A DNA stretch of 13,386 nucleotides from JAVBOW01 sp031550615 (GTDB lineage: Bacteria; Bacteroidota; Bacteroidia; Bacteroidales; Rikenellaceae): assembly GCA_031550615.1 (NCBI GenBank), contig JAVBOL010000002.1:1-13386 (forward strand), read 5' to 3'. Both the position numbers and the translations under genes were made by a program. Positions 1 through 7,538 of the stretch are shown piece by piece (within the stretch, counting starts at the first letter, position 1; every line of letters starts with the position of its first letter). The notes under the pieces are model-generated. The model did no database searches. It was not told the origin of the DNA and worked only from the letters and a program-made list of their open reading frames with translations.

Positions 1-300
1 CAGGAACGCACTCTCAAATTGATTGAGCGTCCAGTCAATGCGTTTATCTTCGAACTCTTTGATGACCTGCTCTGCCCTTAATTCCAACTGGGTAAGCGTT
101 AGGTTCTGCGACTTATAATTCTTATTAACCTTTGAACTGCACACATACCGTCCTTGCTCGGCTGACCATTGTTCTGCCGTTGCAGTCAATCCTGTACGGA
201 TATATTTGTTCTTCCGGTCTTTGGTAACCCGCAATGAAACTGATCGGCATCCGTCCGTTCGCTCATTCCATTCGGTAATAATGAATTTGCATGATGCCAT
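1..300 (-). CDS. Tyrosine-type site-specific recombinase (integrase), N-terminal 100 aa
   Basis: The frame is open from an ATG at 300 to the left border, giving the first 100 residues (MASCKFIITEWNERTDG...). The sequence matches the N-terminal arm-type DNA-binding region common in Bacteroidetes phage-type integrases: a short beta-rich segment of the form LRVTKDRKNKYIRTGL, then an EQW motif near residues 49-51, then a charged helix (LELRAEQVIKEFEDKRIDW). The core-binding and catalytic domains, with the Arg-His-Arg-Tyr residues, lie outside the window, so activity cannot be judged. A TAnnTTTG promoter sits 17 bases upstream of this ATG. That favours this start over a longer, different-frame reading that begins upstream. 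The tRNA fragment next door suggests this enzyme made the insertion. Confidence 0.8.
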   Translation of the reverse strand, partial: MASCKFIITEWNERTDGCRSVSLRVTKDRKNKYIRTGLTATAEQWSAEQGRYVCSSKVNKNYKSQNLTLTQLELRAEQVIKEFEDKRIDWTLNQFESAFL

Positions 301-316
301 ATCGCTGATTTTTCTG

Positions 317-346
317 CAAATATAGCAATAAAATAATAAAACAAAA
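317..346 (-). promoter_or_regulatory. Promoter of the integrase gene
   Basis: Read on the minus strand, TATATTTG (324-317) fits the Bacteroidetes -7 element TAnnTTTG exactly. A TTTTG at 346-342 lies 17 bases upstream as the -33 element. Transcription should begin near 311-313, leaving a leader of about a dozen bases before the ATG at 300. Confidence 0.6.
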
Positions 347-466
347 ATGAAACATTTTCATAAAAACGGTAAAAATAGGCCATTTTATCGTTTTGTAATC
401 AATTAATAATTAAAACATAAATGAATGAAATATAACTATTTATCAATATTTATTTATTGCTATAGT

Positions 467-508
467 CTGGGGGGCGTGTGGTCGTACGTTCGAATCGTAT
501 CACACCGA
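467..508 (+). other. attachment site: 3' fragment of tRNA-Pro(GGG)
   Basis: This stretch reads as the 3' half of a tRNA. It has an anticodon loop CTGGGGG (467-473, U33, anticodon GGG, G37), an anticodon-stem 3' strand GCGTG (474-478), a 5-nt variable loop TGGTC and a T-stem GTACG (484-488). The T-loop is TTCGAAT (489-495), followed by the T-stem return CGTAT (496-500, four Watson-Crick pairs and one G-U), the acceptor 3' strand CACACCG (501-507) and discriminator A508. The CCA is not encoded. The anticodon-stem 5' strand, D-arm and acceptor 5' strand are absent: the upstream bases are AT-rich and cannot pair. It is therefore not a functional tRNA, but the copy expected at an element boundary. 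The proline assignment rests on one reading of the loop. If identity with the parent tRNA starts further right, the anticodon could differ. Confidence 0.7.
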
Positions 509-520
509 CTAAGTTAAGCG

Positions 521-556
521 CTTGATAATCTGATGATTATTGGGTGTTTTTCTTTT
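521..556 (+). terminator. Weak hairpin followed by a T-rich run after the tRNA fragment
   Basis: GATAATC (524-530) pairs with GATTATT (535-541) around a TGAT loop. The stem can extend to C521-G544 through G-U pairs, and a T-rich run follows at 547-556. This would suit the original terminator of the tRNA gene, kept on the chromosomal side of the insertion. The stem is AT-rich, so the call is tentative. Confidence 0.4.
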
Positions 557-579
557 GTTTACTGCTGTTTTGATGGCGG

Positions 580-601
580 TGGAACACAAATGGAACACAA
601 A
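580..601. repeat. Tandem 11-nt direct repeat (two units)
   Basis: TGGAACACAAA occurs twice back to back (580-590 and 591-601) in the non-coding gap between the tRNA fragment and the outer-membrane protein gene. The role is unknown. It lies on the presumed chromosomal side of the attachment site. The remainder of 602-683 shows no gene that I can support. Confidence 0.7.
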
Positions 602-683
602 CGCTGCTATCCGGCATTTCCTTTTGAAATAACGCTCATCTTGACGGCGAGCCCGCCATGTTTAATCCTGTCCTATTGAACTG

Positions 684-3419
684 TTATTTCAATCTGCGGA
701 GTTTCCATGAAAAATTAATGGTGAAAAAGCGGCTCGACCGGACCTGCCATCGATCTGAAATATGGTCTGCCATTACGGTAGATTCGAAGCCGTTGTTGCG
801 GTTCAGGATGTCCCATGCCATGAACGTCAACTCGCCGCTGCGGTCCCTGAACAGTTTGTAGCCCAGCGACGCATTCAGGATGTGGCTCGTGCGACGCGAA
901 GCTGCGTAGTCGACGCTGCGGTACAGCTCAAGGGTGTACATGGTGTTGAAAACGAAGTTTTTCAAAAAGTCCCATCCGATCTTTGTAGTGGCGTATTGCT
1001 GTATTGCGCGGTCGATGTCGCCGGCTTCGGTTTTGGTGTGGTTGTACGCCCCGTGCGAAGATACGCCCATGCTTATTTTCTCGGACAGGTTGCCCTCCAG
1101 CGATATGTCGTACCCCGCGCGGTGGGTGTATGAGTCTGACAGGAGGCTTGCGACATACATAGGCGAGGTGAGGTAATTGTAATTCAGCCCGGCATTCAGC
1201 GTACTTTTCAGCGATGTTATGTATTGCGAGAATCCTGCCGTGGCGGTCAGCGATTTATGCCCCGCCGCGTTCCGGTAGGTAGTGAGCGTCGAGCCCGGTT
1301 GCGCCCAATATTCGTAATGCGTCAGGAAGGTGCTGTCGGCAAAGAAGTCGCGTCGCGCCACGATGCTGTTCCTGGATAGTTTGCCGACTATTTCTGCGTC
1401 TAAAGTGCCGCTACCGCTGAGATTTTTCGTAAGGGACAGCCCGATCGTATGCGTATATGACTGTTTCAGGCCGGGGTTGCCGGCGGCCAGGTACAGCGGG
1501 TTGGCGTTATCGAGTTTATCCATAAGCATATCCGACGGTGGGGCCTGGACTGATGTGCTGTAACTCGCGTTAAAAAGGCAGACCTCCATATTCTGGTAGG
1601 AATAGGTTATCCCGGGCAGCAATGCGTTGAATGTGTTACGGGTGTTTTGGTTTTCGGGGAAACGATCGGATTTTGTGAAGGTCTTGTTCGTGAAAGCGGC
1701 TTGCAACGCTATGTCCGAGTGCTTCGTCAATTTTTTTTGCAGCTTTACCGTCGCCTCGTTGCCGAAGTAATTGTTCGTGTAGTTGCGCGTGAGCGTCGGG
1801 TCTGCGTCGCCCGTGCGTGTGTCGATGGCCATGCGCTGCAAATACTCACTTTTATTGCGGGCAATGTACATGGCGGAAATGGTGCCGAGCTTTTCTATGT
1901 TGTAGGCGTATTGTATGTTGCCACTGATCTCTGTCGAGTTGCCGTTGTTGCGGTTGGCGATAATCTGGCCGTATTGCTCGACCAGCGACGAGTCGCGGCG
2001 CCAGCCGTCGCCGTCGCTTCCCGCAAAGTCGGCCTGGCCGATAAAACGCACCGAATGCTTTTTTACCCGGTGCATGACCATGGCCAATAAATTTGCGGCA
2101 TAGCCATTCCCGGCGGCGCTATTCCTGTTTATGTATCTGTTCAGGGCATCGCCGTCGACTGCGGTCGCCGACGAATTGCGGTCGCTGCTTTCCACCTCTT
2201 GCAGACTGCCAGAGGCGGCGAATATCATAAGTGTCTTACCTTTATTTCTGGCGCTCAGGGTCGCCGAATGCGTGCGCTCACGGCTTATGGCCGCCGAAGT
2301 GTCGGCATAATGGCGCGGCGTATTACTCTCATCGGGGAAGTAGGTGTCCGTACGGCCCGACTCGCGCCTGGCGTAGGTGTCCCTGAAGCCGTATTTGCCC
2401 GACACGTCCCACTTTCCCACCTTATCCCCGTACTCCACGTCCAGGGCGTTGGAGCGGTTGTAGCCCTGTGCAATGGCTCTGTCCTCTTCGGGTCTGAAGA
2501 TGCTTCCCTGGTTGTTGATGTTGTTGAGCAGGTAGTCGACCTTGAACTGTCGCCGCTCGGAGAAGAATTTCACGCCGGCACCGCCCAGGTAGCGCTCCTG
2601 GCGCCGGCCCGAAGCCATACGGTCGAAATCCGAACCGTACCCTGCAACGGCATCGAGGTTTAGGCTTTGCTCGAACAGATCGAACGTCAGCAGGTTCATC
2701 ACGCGGCGCTTGCGGGCGTTCTCCTCGCCGAGCTCGACCGCCGATTGCTCGTCCGTTTCGTCATAAGTCACTATCGACGCAATGTGCCTGGCTTCGAGGT
2801 GTTCGACGGCGTTCGAAGGATCCTTGCCGAAAAGTTCCCTGCCGTTGACGTAGGTGCGCTCGATGGTGCGGTCATGCTCCGTAACGACGCCTCCGGCCAC
2901 CTTCATGCCGGGCAGTTGCTTGATCAGCTCGCCCGCCGTATCTCCCTCGCGAACGGTCAGCAGCGCTGTGTTGTACTGTATGGTGTTGCCCTTTACCTTA
3001 AAGAGTTGCAGCCGGCCTTTCACTACGATGGAATCCAGTTGCAGCGCATCGGTCTGCAGGTATATTTTGCCCAGGTCTATGTGCTCTTTACCGGGCAGTA
3101 TTTTTTTATATATACGGTACCCCGCGCAGGCGATCTCGATGTGCGCCACATTGCCTTCAGCCAATACGAACGTCAGCAGGAACTTGCCCTCCCCGTCGGT
3201 TTTCGTGTGTTCGGGCAATTGTTCCGCGTTTAAATTGTATTTCGAATGCAGTGTTACCAGGACTCCGGGCAGGGGGCCGTAAATGGAATCGCATACGACA
3301 CCCCGCACTTTCCCTAATACCGCAACGTCGGCTTGCATATTATTTGCAACGGCAGTCTGCGCCCGGACGGATGCCAGGCACAGGCAGACGCACAATACAA
3401 ACCTTATGCTTGCGTTCAC
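684..3419 (-). CDS. TonB-receptor-like outer-membrane beta-barrel protein
   Basis: A 911-residue protein with a signal peptide (1-20, ending ASVRA|Q). A CarboxypepD_reg-like fold follows at about 36-115 (GKVRGVVCDSIYGPLPGVLVTL), then a plug-like region at about 125-235 (LIKQLPGMKV, YVNGRELFGKDPS). The rest is a long beta-barrel with alternating aromatic and polar residues, ending FFTINFSWKLRRLK. This order matches the Bacteroidetes outer membrane beta-barrel family related to TonB-dependent receptors. I see no clear TonB box and no SusD-type lipoprotein gene beside it, so a glycan-uptake role is not supported and the substrate is unknown. The start is GTG at 3419: the codon just before it in frame is a stop, and only this start includes the signal peptide. 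The gene reads as less GC-rich than the genes to its right. DUF1003 lies 161 bases upstream on the same strand. Confidence 0.85.
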   Translation of the reverse strand: MNASIRFVLCVCLCLASVRAQTAVANNMQADVAVLGKVRGVVCDSIYGPLPGVLVTLHSKYNLNAEQLPEHTKTDGEGKFLLTFVLAEGNVAHIEIACAGYRIYKKILPGKEHIDLGKIYLQTDALQLDSIVVKGRLQLFKVKGNTIQYNTALLTVREGDTAGELIKQLPGMKVAGGVVTEHDRTIERTYVNGRELFGKDPSNAVEHLEARHIASIVTYDETDEQSAVELGEENARKRRVMNLLTFDLFEQSLNLDAVAGYGSDFDRMASGRRQERYLGGAGVKFFSERRQFKVDYLLNNINNQGSIFRPEEDRAIAQGYNRSNALDVEYGDKVGKWDVSGKYGFRDTYARRESGRTDTYFPDESNTPRHYADTSAAISRERTHSATLSARNKGKTLMIFAASGSLQEVESSDRNSSATAVDGDALNRYINRNSAAGNGYAANLLAMVMHRVKKHSVRFIGQADFAGSDGDGWRRDSSLVEQYGQIIANRNNGNSTEISGNIQYAYNIEKLGTISAMYIARNKSEYLQRMAIDTRTGDADPTLTRNYTNNYFGNEATVKLQKKLTKHSDIALQAAFTNKTFTKSDRFPENQNTRNTFNALLPGITYSYQNMEVCLFNASYSTSVQAPPSDMLMDKLDNANPLYLAAGNPGLKQSYTHTIGLSLTKNLSGSGTLDAEIVGKLSRNSIVARRDFFADSTFLTHYEYWAQPGSTLTTYRNAAGHKSLTATAGFSQYITSLKSTLNAGLNYNYLTSPMYVASLLSDSYTHRAGYDISLEGNLSEKISMGVSSHGAYNHTKTEAGDIDRAIQQYATTKIGWDFLKNFVFNTMYTLELYRSVDYAASRRTSHILNASLGYKLFRDRSGELTFMAWDILNRNNGFESTVMADHISDRWQVRSSRFFTINFSWKLRRLK

Positions 3420-3488
3420 TTAAATAATGTCGCTTGTGAAGTTTCTGGTTGCAACTCCGCGATCATAATTAGATTGTCGGGTTTGATA

Positions 3489-3520
3489 TAAAAGTAGTGA
3501 AATATAATGAATCCCCAAAA
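3489..3520 (-). promoter_or_regulatory. Possible promoter of the outer-membrane protein gene
   Basis: On the minus strand TACTTTTA (3496-3489) matches TAnnTTTG except for the last base. TTTTG (3520-3516) stands 19 bases upstream as a -33 element. The leader would be about 60-65 bases. If real, the gene has its own promoter and does not depend only on read-through from the DUF1003 gene. Confidence 0.35.
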
Positions 3521-3580
3521 GTGTCCAACTCTCGGGGTGCAGATCAATATCTTTTCGGGATCGCCTTTGCTTAAAACCCG

Positions 3581-4312
3581 CTACTTGTCCGGGCAGCGCG
3601 AGGGACTTACCGATTTGAGCTCAGCGAGCACCTCGCGCAGCATTTCGACCTGGATGTTCTGTATTTCGAACAGCCGCCCCTGCTGGTTGATTATCAGGTG
3701 GTCCATCTTCTCGTGCAGGGCCTGTATCTCTATCTCGCTTTTCAGGTTGACCTTATAATCCTCGCGGGCGCGCTGGCGGTCTTTCTCTTCGGAGCGGTTC
3801 TGGCTCATCATGATTACGGGCGCCTGAAGGGCCGCCAGGCACGAAAGCATCAGGTTTAGGAGTATAAAGGGGTAGGGGTCGAAATTCCTGGAAAAAAGGG
3901 CTGTGACGTTGACTGCGATCCATACGGCGATAAAGCCGCAAAACAGGATGATAAAGCGCCAGCTTCCCCCGAATGCGGCCACGCGGTCGGCCACGCGCTG
4001 GCCTAAGGTGTACTTGAGCGCCCAGTCGTCTTCGATGTTGTCGGAGATCAGTTCGTGGTGGCGTATCTTTTCGATCACCTGCTCTTCGAGCGAACTTACC
4101 CGGTCGAGCTCCGAGCGCAGCGCCTCCTCGATATAGCGCTGGCGGTAGTCGTCGAGCTCTTCGCGCGAGATGAGCGTTATATCGCCCTGGTGGTTAAGGC
4201 GCATCATCTCCAATATGCCCGGCCTTATGGACTCGGCGTGTATTTTCTGGCTGTCGGGATAGACCTTCCCGTTTAGATCGCTACGAAACATGGAATGGGA
4301 TTTTTCTGCCAT
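3581..4312 (-). CDS. DUF1003 family inner-membrane protein
   Basis: A 243-residue protein starting MAEKSHSMFRSD. The central block is characteristic of DUF1003: RVADRVAAFGGSWRFI leads into a membrane segment (LFCGFIAVWIAVNVTALF). It is followed by the loop FDPYPFILLNLMLSCLAALQ, which opens the second membrane segment, then PVIMMSQNRSEEKDR. Before this lies a charged, helical cytoplasmic region of about 110 residues. After it comes a short coiled-coil-like tail (EIEIQALHEKMDHLIINQQGR). The biochemical function of this family is not established to my knowledge. An ATG 33 bases further upstream (4345) is in frame but adds the unlikely segment MQRCVRYVFCA. The gene diverges from relA, with 93 bases between the two starts, so the promoters are close together. 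Confidence 0.85.
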   Translation of the reverse strand: MAEKSHSMFRSDLNGKVYPDSQKIHAESIRPGILEMMRLNHQGDITLISREELDDYRQRYIEEALRSELDRVSSLEEQVIEKIRHHELISDNIEDDWALKYTLGQRVADRVAAFGGSWRFIILFCGFIAVWIAVNVTALFSRNFDPYPFILLNLMLSCLAALQAPVIMMSQNRSEEKDRQRAREDYKVNLKSEIEIQALHEKMDHLIINQQGRLFEIQNIQVEMLREVLAELKSVSPSRCPDK

Positions 4313-4350
4313 GGCGCAAAAAACGTACCGTACACATCTTTGCACGATTA

Positions 4351-4384
4351 TTGAAAGATGATTGCTGAAAAAACCGTACCTTTG
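4351..4384 (+). promoter_or_regulatory. Promoter of relA
   Basis: TACCTTTG (4377-4384) fits the Bacteroidetes -7 element exactly. The best -33 candidate is TTG at 4351-4353, at a rather long spacing of 23. Transcription should begin near 4390. This decides the relA start: an in-frame ATG at 4358 lies upstream of the -7 box and could not be translated from this promoter, so ATG 4406 is preferred. Confidence 0.55.
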
Positions 4385-4405
4385 TTATCTATATACGCCC
4401 CCACC

Positions 4406-6574
4406 ATGACAGATAAGCCCGACACCCCCGTCCGCGATATTTACGCCGATTTCCATGCCCTGGCAGAGGAATACTTCGCCCCCGAGAGCCGCCAGGCTAT
4501 CTTCGAAGCGTTCGATTATGCGCGCGGGGCGTTGCAGGGCATGACGCGTTACGACGGCAGCGATATGTTCTCGCATTCGGTGGGCGCGGCGATGATCGTC
4601 ATCTCGGAGATCGGCCTGGGGCGCAACTCGACCATTTCGACCCTGCTGCACGACCCTGTGCGCATGGGAATGATAACCCCCGAACAGGCCGGTGAGCGTT
4701 TCGGTGCGCAGACGGTCGACATATTGCGTGGACTTTTCAATATCTCGGGCGTTAACACCAAGCAATCCGAGGCCCAGGCCGACAATTTCCGCGACCTGAT
4801 AGTCAGCTACTCGACCGATCCGCGCGTTATACTCATAAAGCTGGCTGACAGGCTCGAAGTTATGCGCTCTCTGTCGATCTTCCCCGAGGCCAAACGGCGC
4901 AAGAAGGCGTGGGAGAGTCTGCACCTCTACGCCCAGATCGCCCACAAGCTGGGGCTCTATTCGATCAAAAGCGAACTTGAGGACATCGCCCTGGGCACGC
5001 TCGAGCCGGCAGATTACTCGCTGATAAAGCATAAGCTCGAAGACACGGCCGGCGAACGCGAACAGTTCATCGCCCGTTTCCTGGCTCCCATAGAGGAGAA
5101 GATGCGCGCGGCGGGAATGAAATACACGATCAAGAGCCGCACCAAGTCGATCTTCTCGATATGGAGCAAGATGCGCCGCCAGCGCATACCTTTCGAGGAG
5201 GTGTACGATATTTTCGCCCTGCGCATCATAATAGACACCCCGCGCGAACAGGAAAAGACGGCGTGCTGGTCAGCCTACTCTTTTGTGACCGACTTCTACA
5301 CGCCCAACCCCGAGCGCATGCGCGACTGGATCTCGATCCCCAAGAGCAACGGCTACGAGTCGCTGCACGCCACCGTGGTGACCAAAGAGGGGCGCTGGGT
5401 CGAGATACAGATACGCTCAGAGCGCATGGACGCCGTCGCCGAGCGCGGTATAGCCGCCCACTGGCGCTATAAGGGGGTCAACCAGGGCGGCATGGGCAGC
5501 GAGGAGTGGCTGGGACGTCTGCGCGAGTTGATGGAGACCACCGACGCGAGTAAGATCGCCGAGAACTTCGAGGGCAAACTCTCCTCGAAAGAGATATTCG
5601 TCTTCACGCCCAGCGGCGATCTGCGCAAGCTGCCCGAGGGGGCAACGGTGCTCGATTTCGCATTCGACATACACACCTCTCTGGGCGGACAATGCACAGG
5701 TGGGCGCATCGGCGGGCGCAACGTGCCGATAAAGGAGCAGCTGCGCAACGGCGACATAGTGGAGATACTCACCTCGAAGAACCAGCACCCCAAGGCCGAC
5801 TGGCTGGCTTTCGTGGCCACGGGCAAGGCGCGCAGCAAGATTCGCGCCTACCTGAGGGAGCAATCGGCGCGCGAGTCGAGCCTGGGGCGCGAGGAGCTCG
5901 AACGCAAGATACGCAACTGGAAGATCGACGCGTCGATAGACGAGGCCGTGCCCATGCTGTGCAAGCACTACAAATGCAAGACCGGCACCGAGCTTTACAG
6001 CCGCATAGCCTCTGGCGCGATAGACCTCGCGCAGATCAAACAGGTGCTTCTGGCCGAGGAGCCGGGCCCGATCATCCCGCCCCCGCGCACCGTGGCGCCC
6101 AAGGAGGCCGAGGTGCGCGGCGAGGCGCTGATAATAGACGAAGGGCTGAGCGGGCTGGAGTATAAGCTGGCGCGCTGCTGCAACCCGATCTTCGGCGACG
6201 AGGTATTCGCTTTCGTGACCGTCACGGCGGGCATTACGATCCACCGCGTGGACTGTCCCAACGCCCGGCGGTTGCGCGAACAATTCCCCTACCGGGTACT
6301 GGACGCCCGCTGGCGCAGCGCTACGGCGGCGGGGGGATTCCTGGTGTCGATAAACGTTACGGCGGACGACGTGACAGGTATGATAAACCGCATCACGGAG
6401 GTCATAAGCGGCGAGTTGCGCCTGGGTATCCGTTCGATGAACATATCTTCCTCGAAAGGGACGCTGCAGGGTGTGATAAACGTCGAGGTGTCCAATACCT
6501 CGGGCGTCGACACGCTGATCCACAGTATTATGCGTATCAAAGGAGTGCAAAAGGCATTCAGATTGAATAAATAG
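4406..6574 (+). CDS. relA: RelA/SpoT-family (p)ppGpp synthetase with degenerate hydrolase site
   Basis: A 722-residue long RSH protein that transfers pyrophosphate from ATP to GDP or GTP to make the stringent-response alarmone. Domains in order: an HD hydrolase-type domain (about 30-190), the synthetase (about 240-355, with K246-S248, RMRD 304-307, YESLH 317-321 and EIQIR 333-337), TGS (396-456), a helical region, a zinc-finger-like CC domain (R590-CC-NP, H613, C617), and ACT (643-720). In the HD domain R48, H57, H82, D83 and D148 are kept. The ED of the HDxxED motif is replaced (HDPVRM, 82-87), and the Asn and Thr of LADRLHNMRT are Val152 and Ser155. Hydrolysis is therefore probably lost, as in proteobacterial RelA. 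The synthetase motif is RxRD, close to the RxKD of bifunctional enzymes rather than ExDD. The mqnB fusion gene starts 19 bases after the stop, which suggests an operon. Confidence 0.93.
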   Translation: MTDKPDTPVRDIYADFHALAEEYFAPESRQAIFEAFDYARGALQGMTRYDGSDMFSHSVGAAMIVISEIGLGRNSTISTLLHDPVRMGMITPEQAGERFGAQTVDILRGLFNISGVNTKQSEAQADNFRDLIVSYSTDPRVILIKLADRLEVMRSLSIFPEAKRRKKAWESLHLYAQIAHKLGLYSIKSELEDIALGTLEPADYSLIKHKLEDTAGEREQFIARFLAPIEEKMRAAGMKYTIKSRTKSIFSIWSKMRRQRIPFEEVYDIFALRIIIDTPREQEKTACWSAYSFVTDFYTPNPERMRDWISIPKSNGYESLHATVVTKEGRWVEIQIRSERMDAVAERGIAAHWRYKGVNQGGMGSEEWLGRLRELMETTDASKIAENFEGKLSSKEIFVFTPSGDLRKLPEGATVLDFAFDIHTSLGGQCTGGRIGGRNVPIKEQLRNGDIVEILTSKNQHPKADWLAFVATGKARSKIRAYLREQSARESSLGREELERKIRNWKIDASIDEAVPMLCKHYKCKTGTELYSRIASGAIDLAQIKQVLLAEEPGPIIPPPRTVAPKEAEVRGEALIIDEGLSGLEYKLARCCNPIFGDEVFAFVTVTAGITIHRVDCPNARRLREQFPYRVLDARWRSATAAGGFLVSINVTADDVTGMINRITEVISGELRLGIRSMNISSSKGTLQGVINVEVSNTSGVDTLIHSIMRIKGVQKAFRLNK

Positions 6575-6593
6575 TTTGTTGAAGGGGGTATAT

Positions 6594-7532
6594 ATGGTGC
6601 TGGGGTTGCTCTGCGTCGGTCTGGCCGCGCTGGGCGCTTTTCTTCCCATGTTGCCGACCACGCCCTTCCTGCTTCTGGCGCTGTGGTTTTTCACGCGCTG
6701 CTCGCCCCGTATGAGGCATTGGCTGCTGACCAACCGCCTTTTCGGACGCTACCTGGACGACTACCGCTCGGGGCGGGGCATACCTCTGAAGGCCAAGGCT
6801 GCGGTTTTGACCCTGCTTTGGGGAACGATGCTTTACGCCATAATATGGATAGCCGGTACGTGGTGGCTAAGGGCGCTGTTGCTGGGGATCGCAACGGCGG
6901 TCACGGTGCACGTGGTCAGGCTGCGAACACGTAAAAAACAACACACCATGCAACGGAGGATAGTTGTAATTTCGCCCACATGCGAGGAGATCGCCCCTTT
7001 TATGCGTAGCGGTTTCAGCGTCCCGGGAATAGAGATGGAAGTGGTCGTCGGCGGGGTGGGCATGGCGGAAACCGCCGCCACCACAGCGTCCGTATTGACC
7101 GCATGGCAGCCCTCGCTGGTCATACTGGCCGGCATCGCGGGGCGTTACCCCTCCTCGCCGCTCGAAGTGGGCGATGTGGCGCTCGTCACCCGCGAGAGGG
7201 TGGCCGACCTGGGCTCGATGCACCGCACGGGATTCCGCCCCTACGCCCAGACCGACTACCAGTGCACCCTGGCTGAGAGTTTCGCGGATTTCGTCCATGC
7301 GACCTCGTTTACGGTCAGCACGGCGGCCCTGCCGGAAGTGAACACGGGCGCCGACCTCGAAAATATGGAGGGGGCTGCGTTCTTCGCCCTCTGTCTGCGG
7401 TGCGGCGTGGAGTTCCTCGAACTGCGCGCCGTGTCCAACACCGTCAGCGACAGCCGCCTGGACTGGGATATCCCCCTGGCGACCGCCAACCTCGCCTCGG
7501 AACTCGAACGCCTGATCTCGGCTTACAGATAA
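6594..7532 (+). CDS. mqnB: DUF454 membrane domain fused to futalosine hydrolase
   Basis: One open frame of 312 residues holds two families. Residues 1-118 are a full-length DUF454 (YbaN-like) membrane domain: LGAFLPMLPTTPFLLLALW, the loop FGRYLDDYRSGRGIPLKAKA, then two more hydrophobic stretches (about 68-88 and 91-108) ending in RLRTRKK. Residues 119-312 are futalosine hydrolase, a nucleoside-phosphorylase-fold enzyme that releases the base from futalosine during menaquinone synthesis. It shows GGVGMAETAATTA (153-165), AGIAGRYP, VGDVALVTRE, ENMEGAAFF (256-264) and AVSNTVSDSRLDW. The basic end of the membrane part suggests that the enzyme faces the cytoplasm. ATG 6594 has an AAGGGGG ahead of it; TTG at 6576 is possible. 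Met119 (6948) follows an A-rich stretch and could start a separate, soluble enzyme. mqnD begins 6 bases after the stop, supporting the MqnB call. Confidence 0.88.
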   Translation: MVLGLLCVGLAALGAFLPMLPTTPFLLLALWFFTRCSPRMRHWLLTNRLFGRYLDDYRSGRGIPLKAKAAVLTLLWGTMLYAIIWIAGTWWLRALLLGIATAVTVHVVRLRTRKKQHTMQRRIVVISPTCEEIAPFMRSGFSVPGIEMEVVVGGVGMAETAATTASVLTAWQPSLVILAGIAGRYPSSPLEVGDVALVTRERVADLGSMHRTGFRPYAQTDYQCTLAESFADFVHATSFTVSTAALPEVNTGADLENMEGAAFFALCLRCGVEFLELRAVSNTVSDSRLDWDIPLATANLASELERLISAYR

Positions 7533-7538
7533 CGCACG

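Larger units (their letters stand above)
1..508. mobile_element. Right end of a tRNA-targeted integrative element (partial)
   Basis: Three observations together suggest one end of an integrated element. A tyrosine recombinase gene begins at 300 and reads leftward out of the window. An AT-rich stretch of about 80 bases (384-466), unlike the GC-rich chromosome to the right, lies beside it. A partial tRNA 3' end at 467-508 follows directly. Elements that insert into tRNA genes leave an intact tRNA at one end and a duplicate of its 3' part at the other. The duplicate here would mark the right boundary, so the body and the intact tRNA should lie to the left. Size and cargo cannot be seen. The boundary is inferred. 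Confidence 0.6.

Noticed and set aside
186..383. 65-residue minus-strand frame starting at 383
   Set aside because: It crosses the integrase promoter and overlaps the integrase in another frame. The frame from ATG 300 stays open to the border and has the integrase-like composition.
461..516. A complete, functional tRNA gene
   Set aside because: The 5' half is absent. The bases before 467 cannot pair with the anticodon-stem or acceptor 3' strands.
573..629. 18-codon frame through the tandem repeat (MAVEHKWNTNAAIRHF...) as a possible integrase remnant
   Set aside because: It is too short, has no convincing family match and no initiation signal. It is treated as non-coding.
4358..4405. 16-residue N-terminal extension of RelA from ATG 4358
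   Set aside because: It lies upstream of and through the TACCTTTG promoter box at 4377-4384, so it would not be in the mRNA made from that promoter. The added residues look like translated intergenic DNA.
5417..6733. 438-residue minus-strand open frame opposite relA
   Set aside because: Long antisense frames are common opposite GC-rich genes with this codon use. It has low-complexity Arg/Ala/Leu content and no recognisable family.
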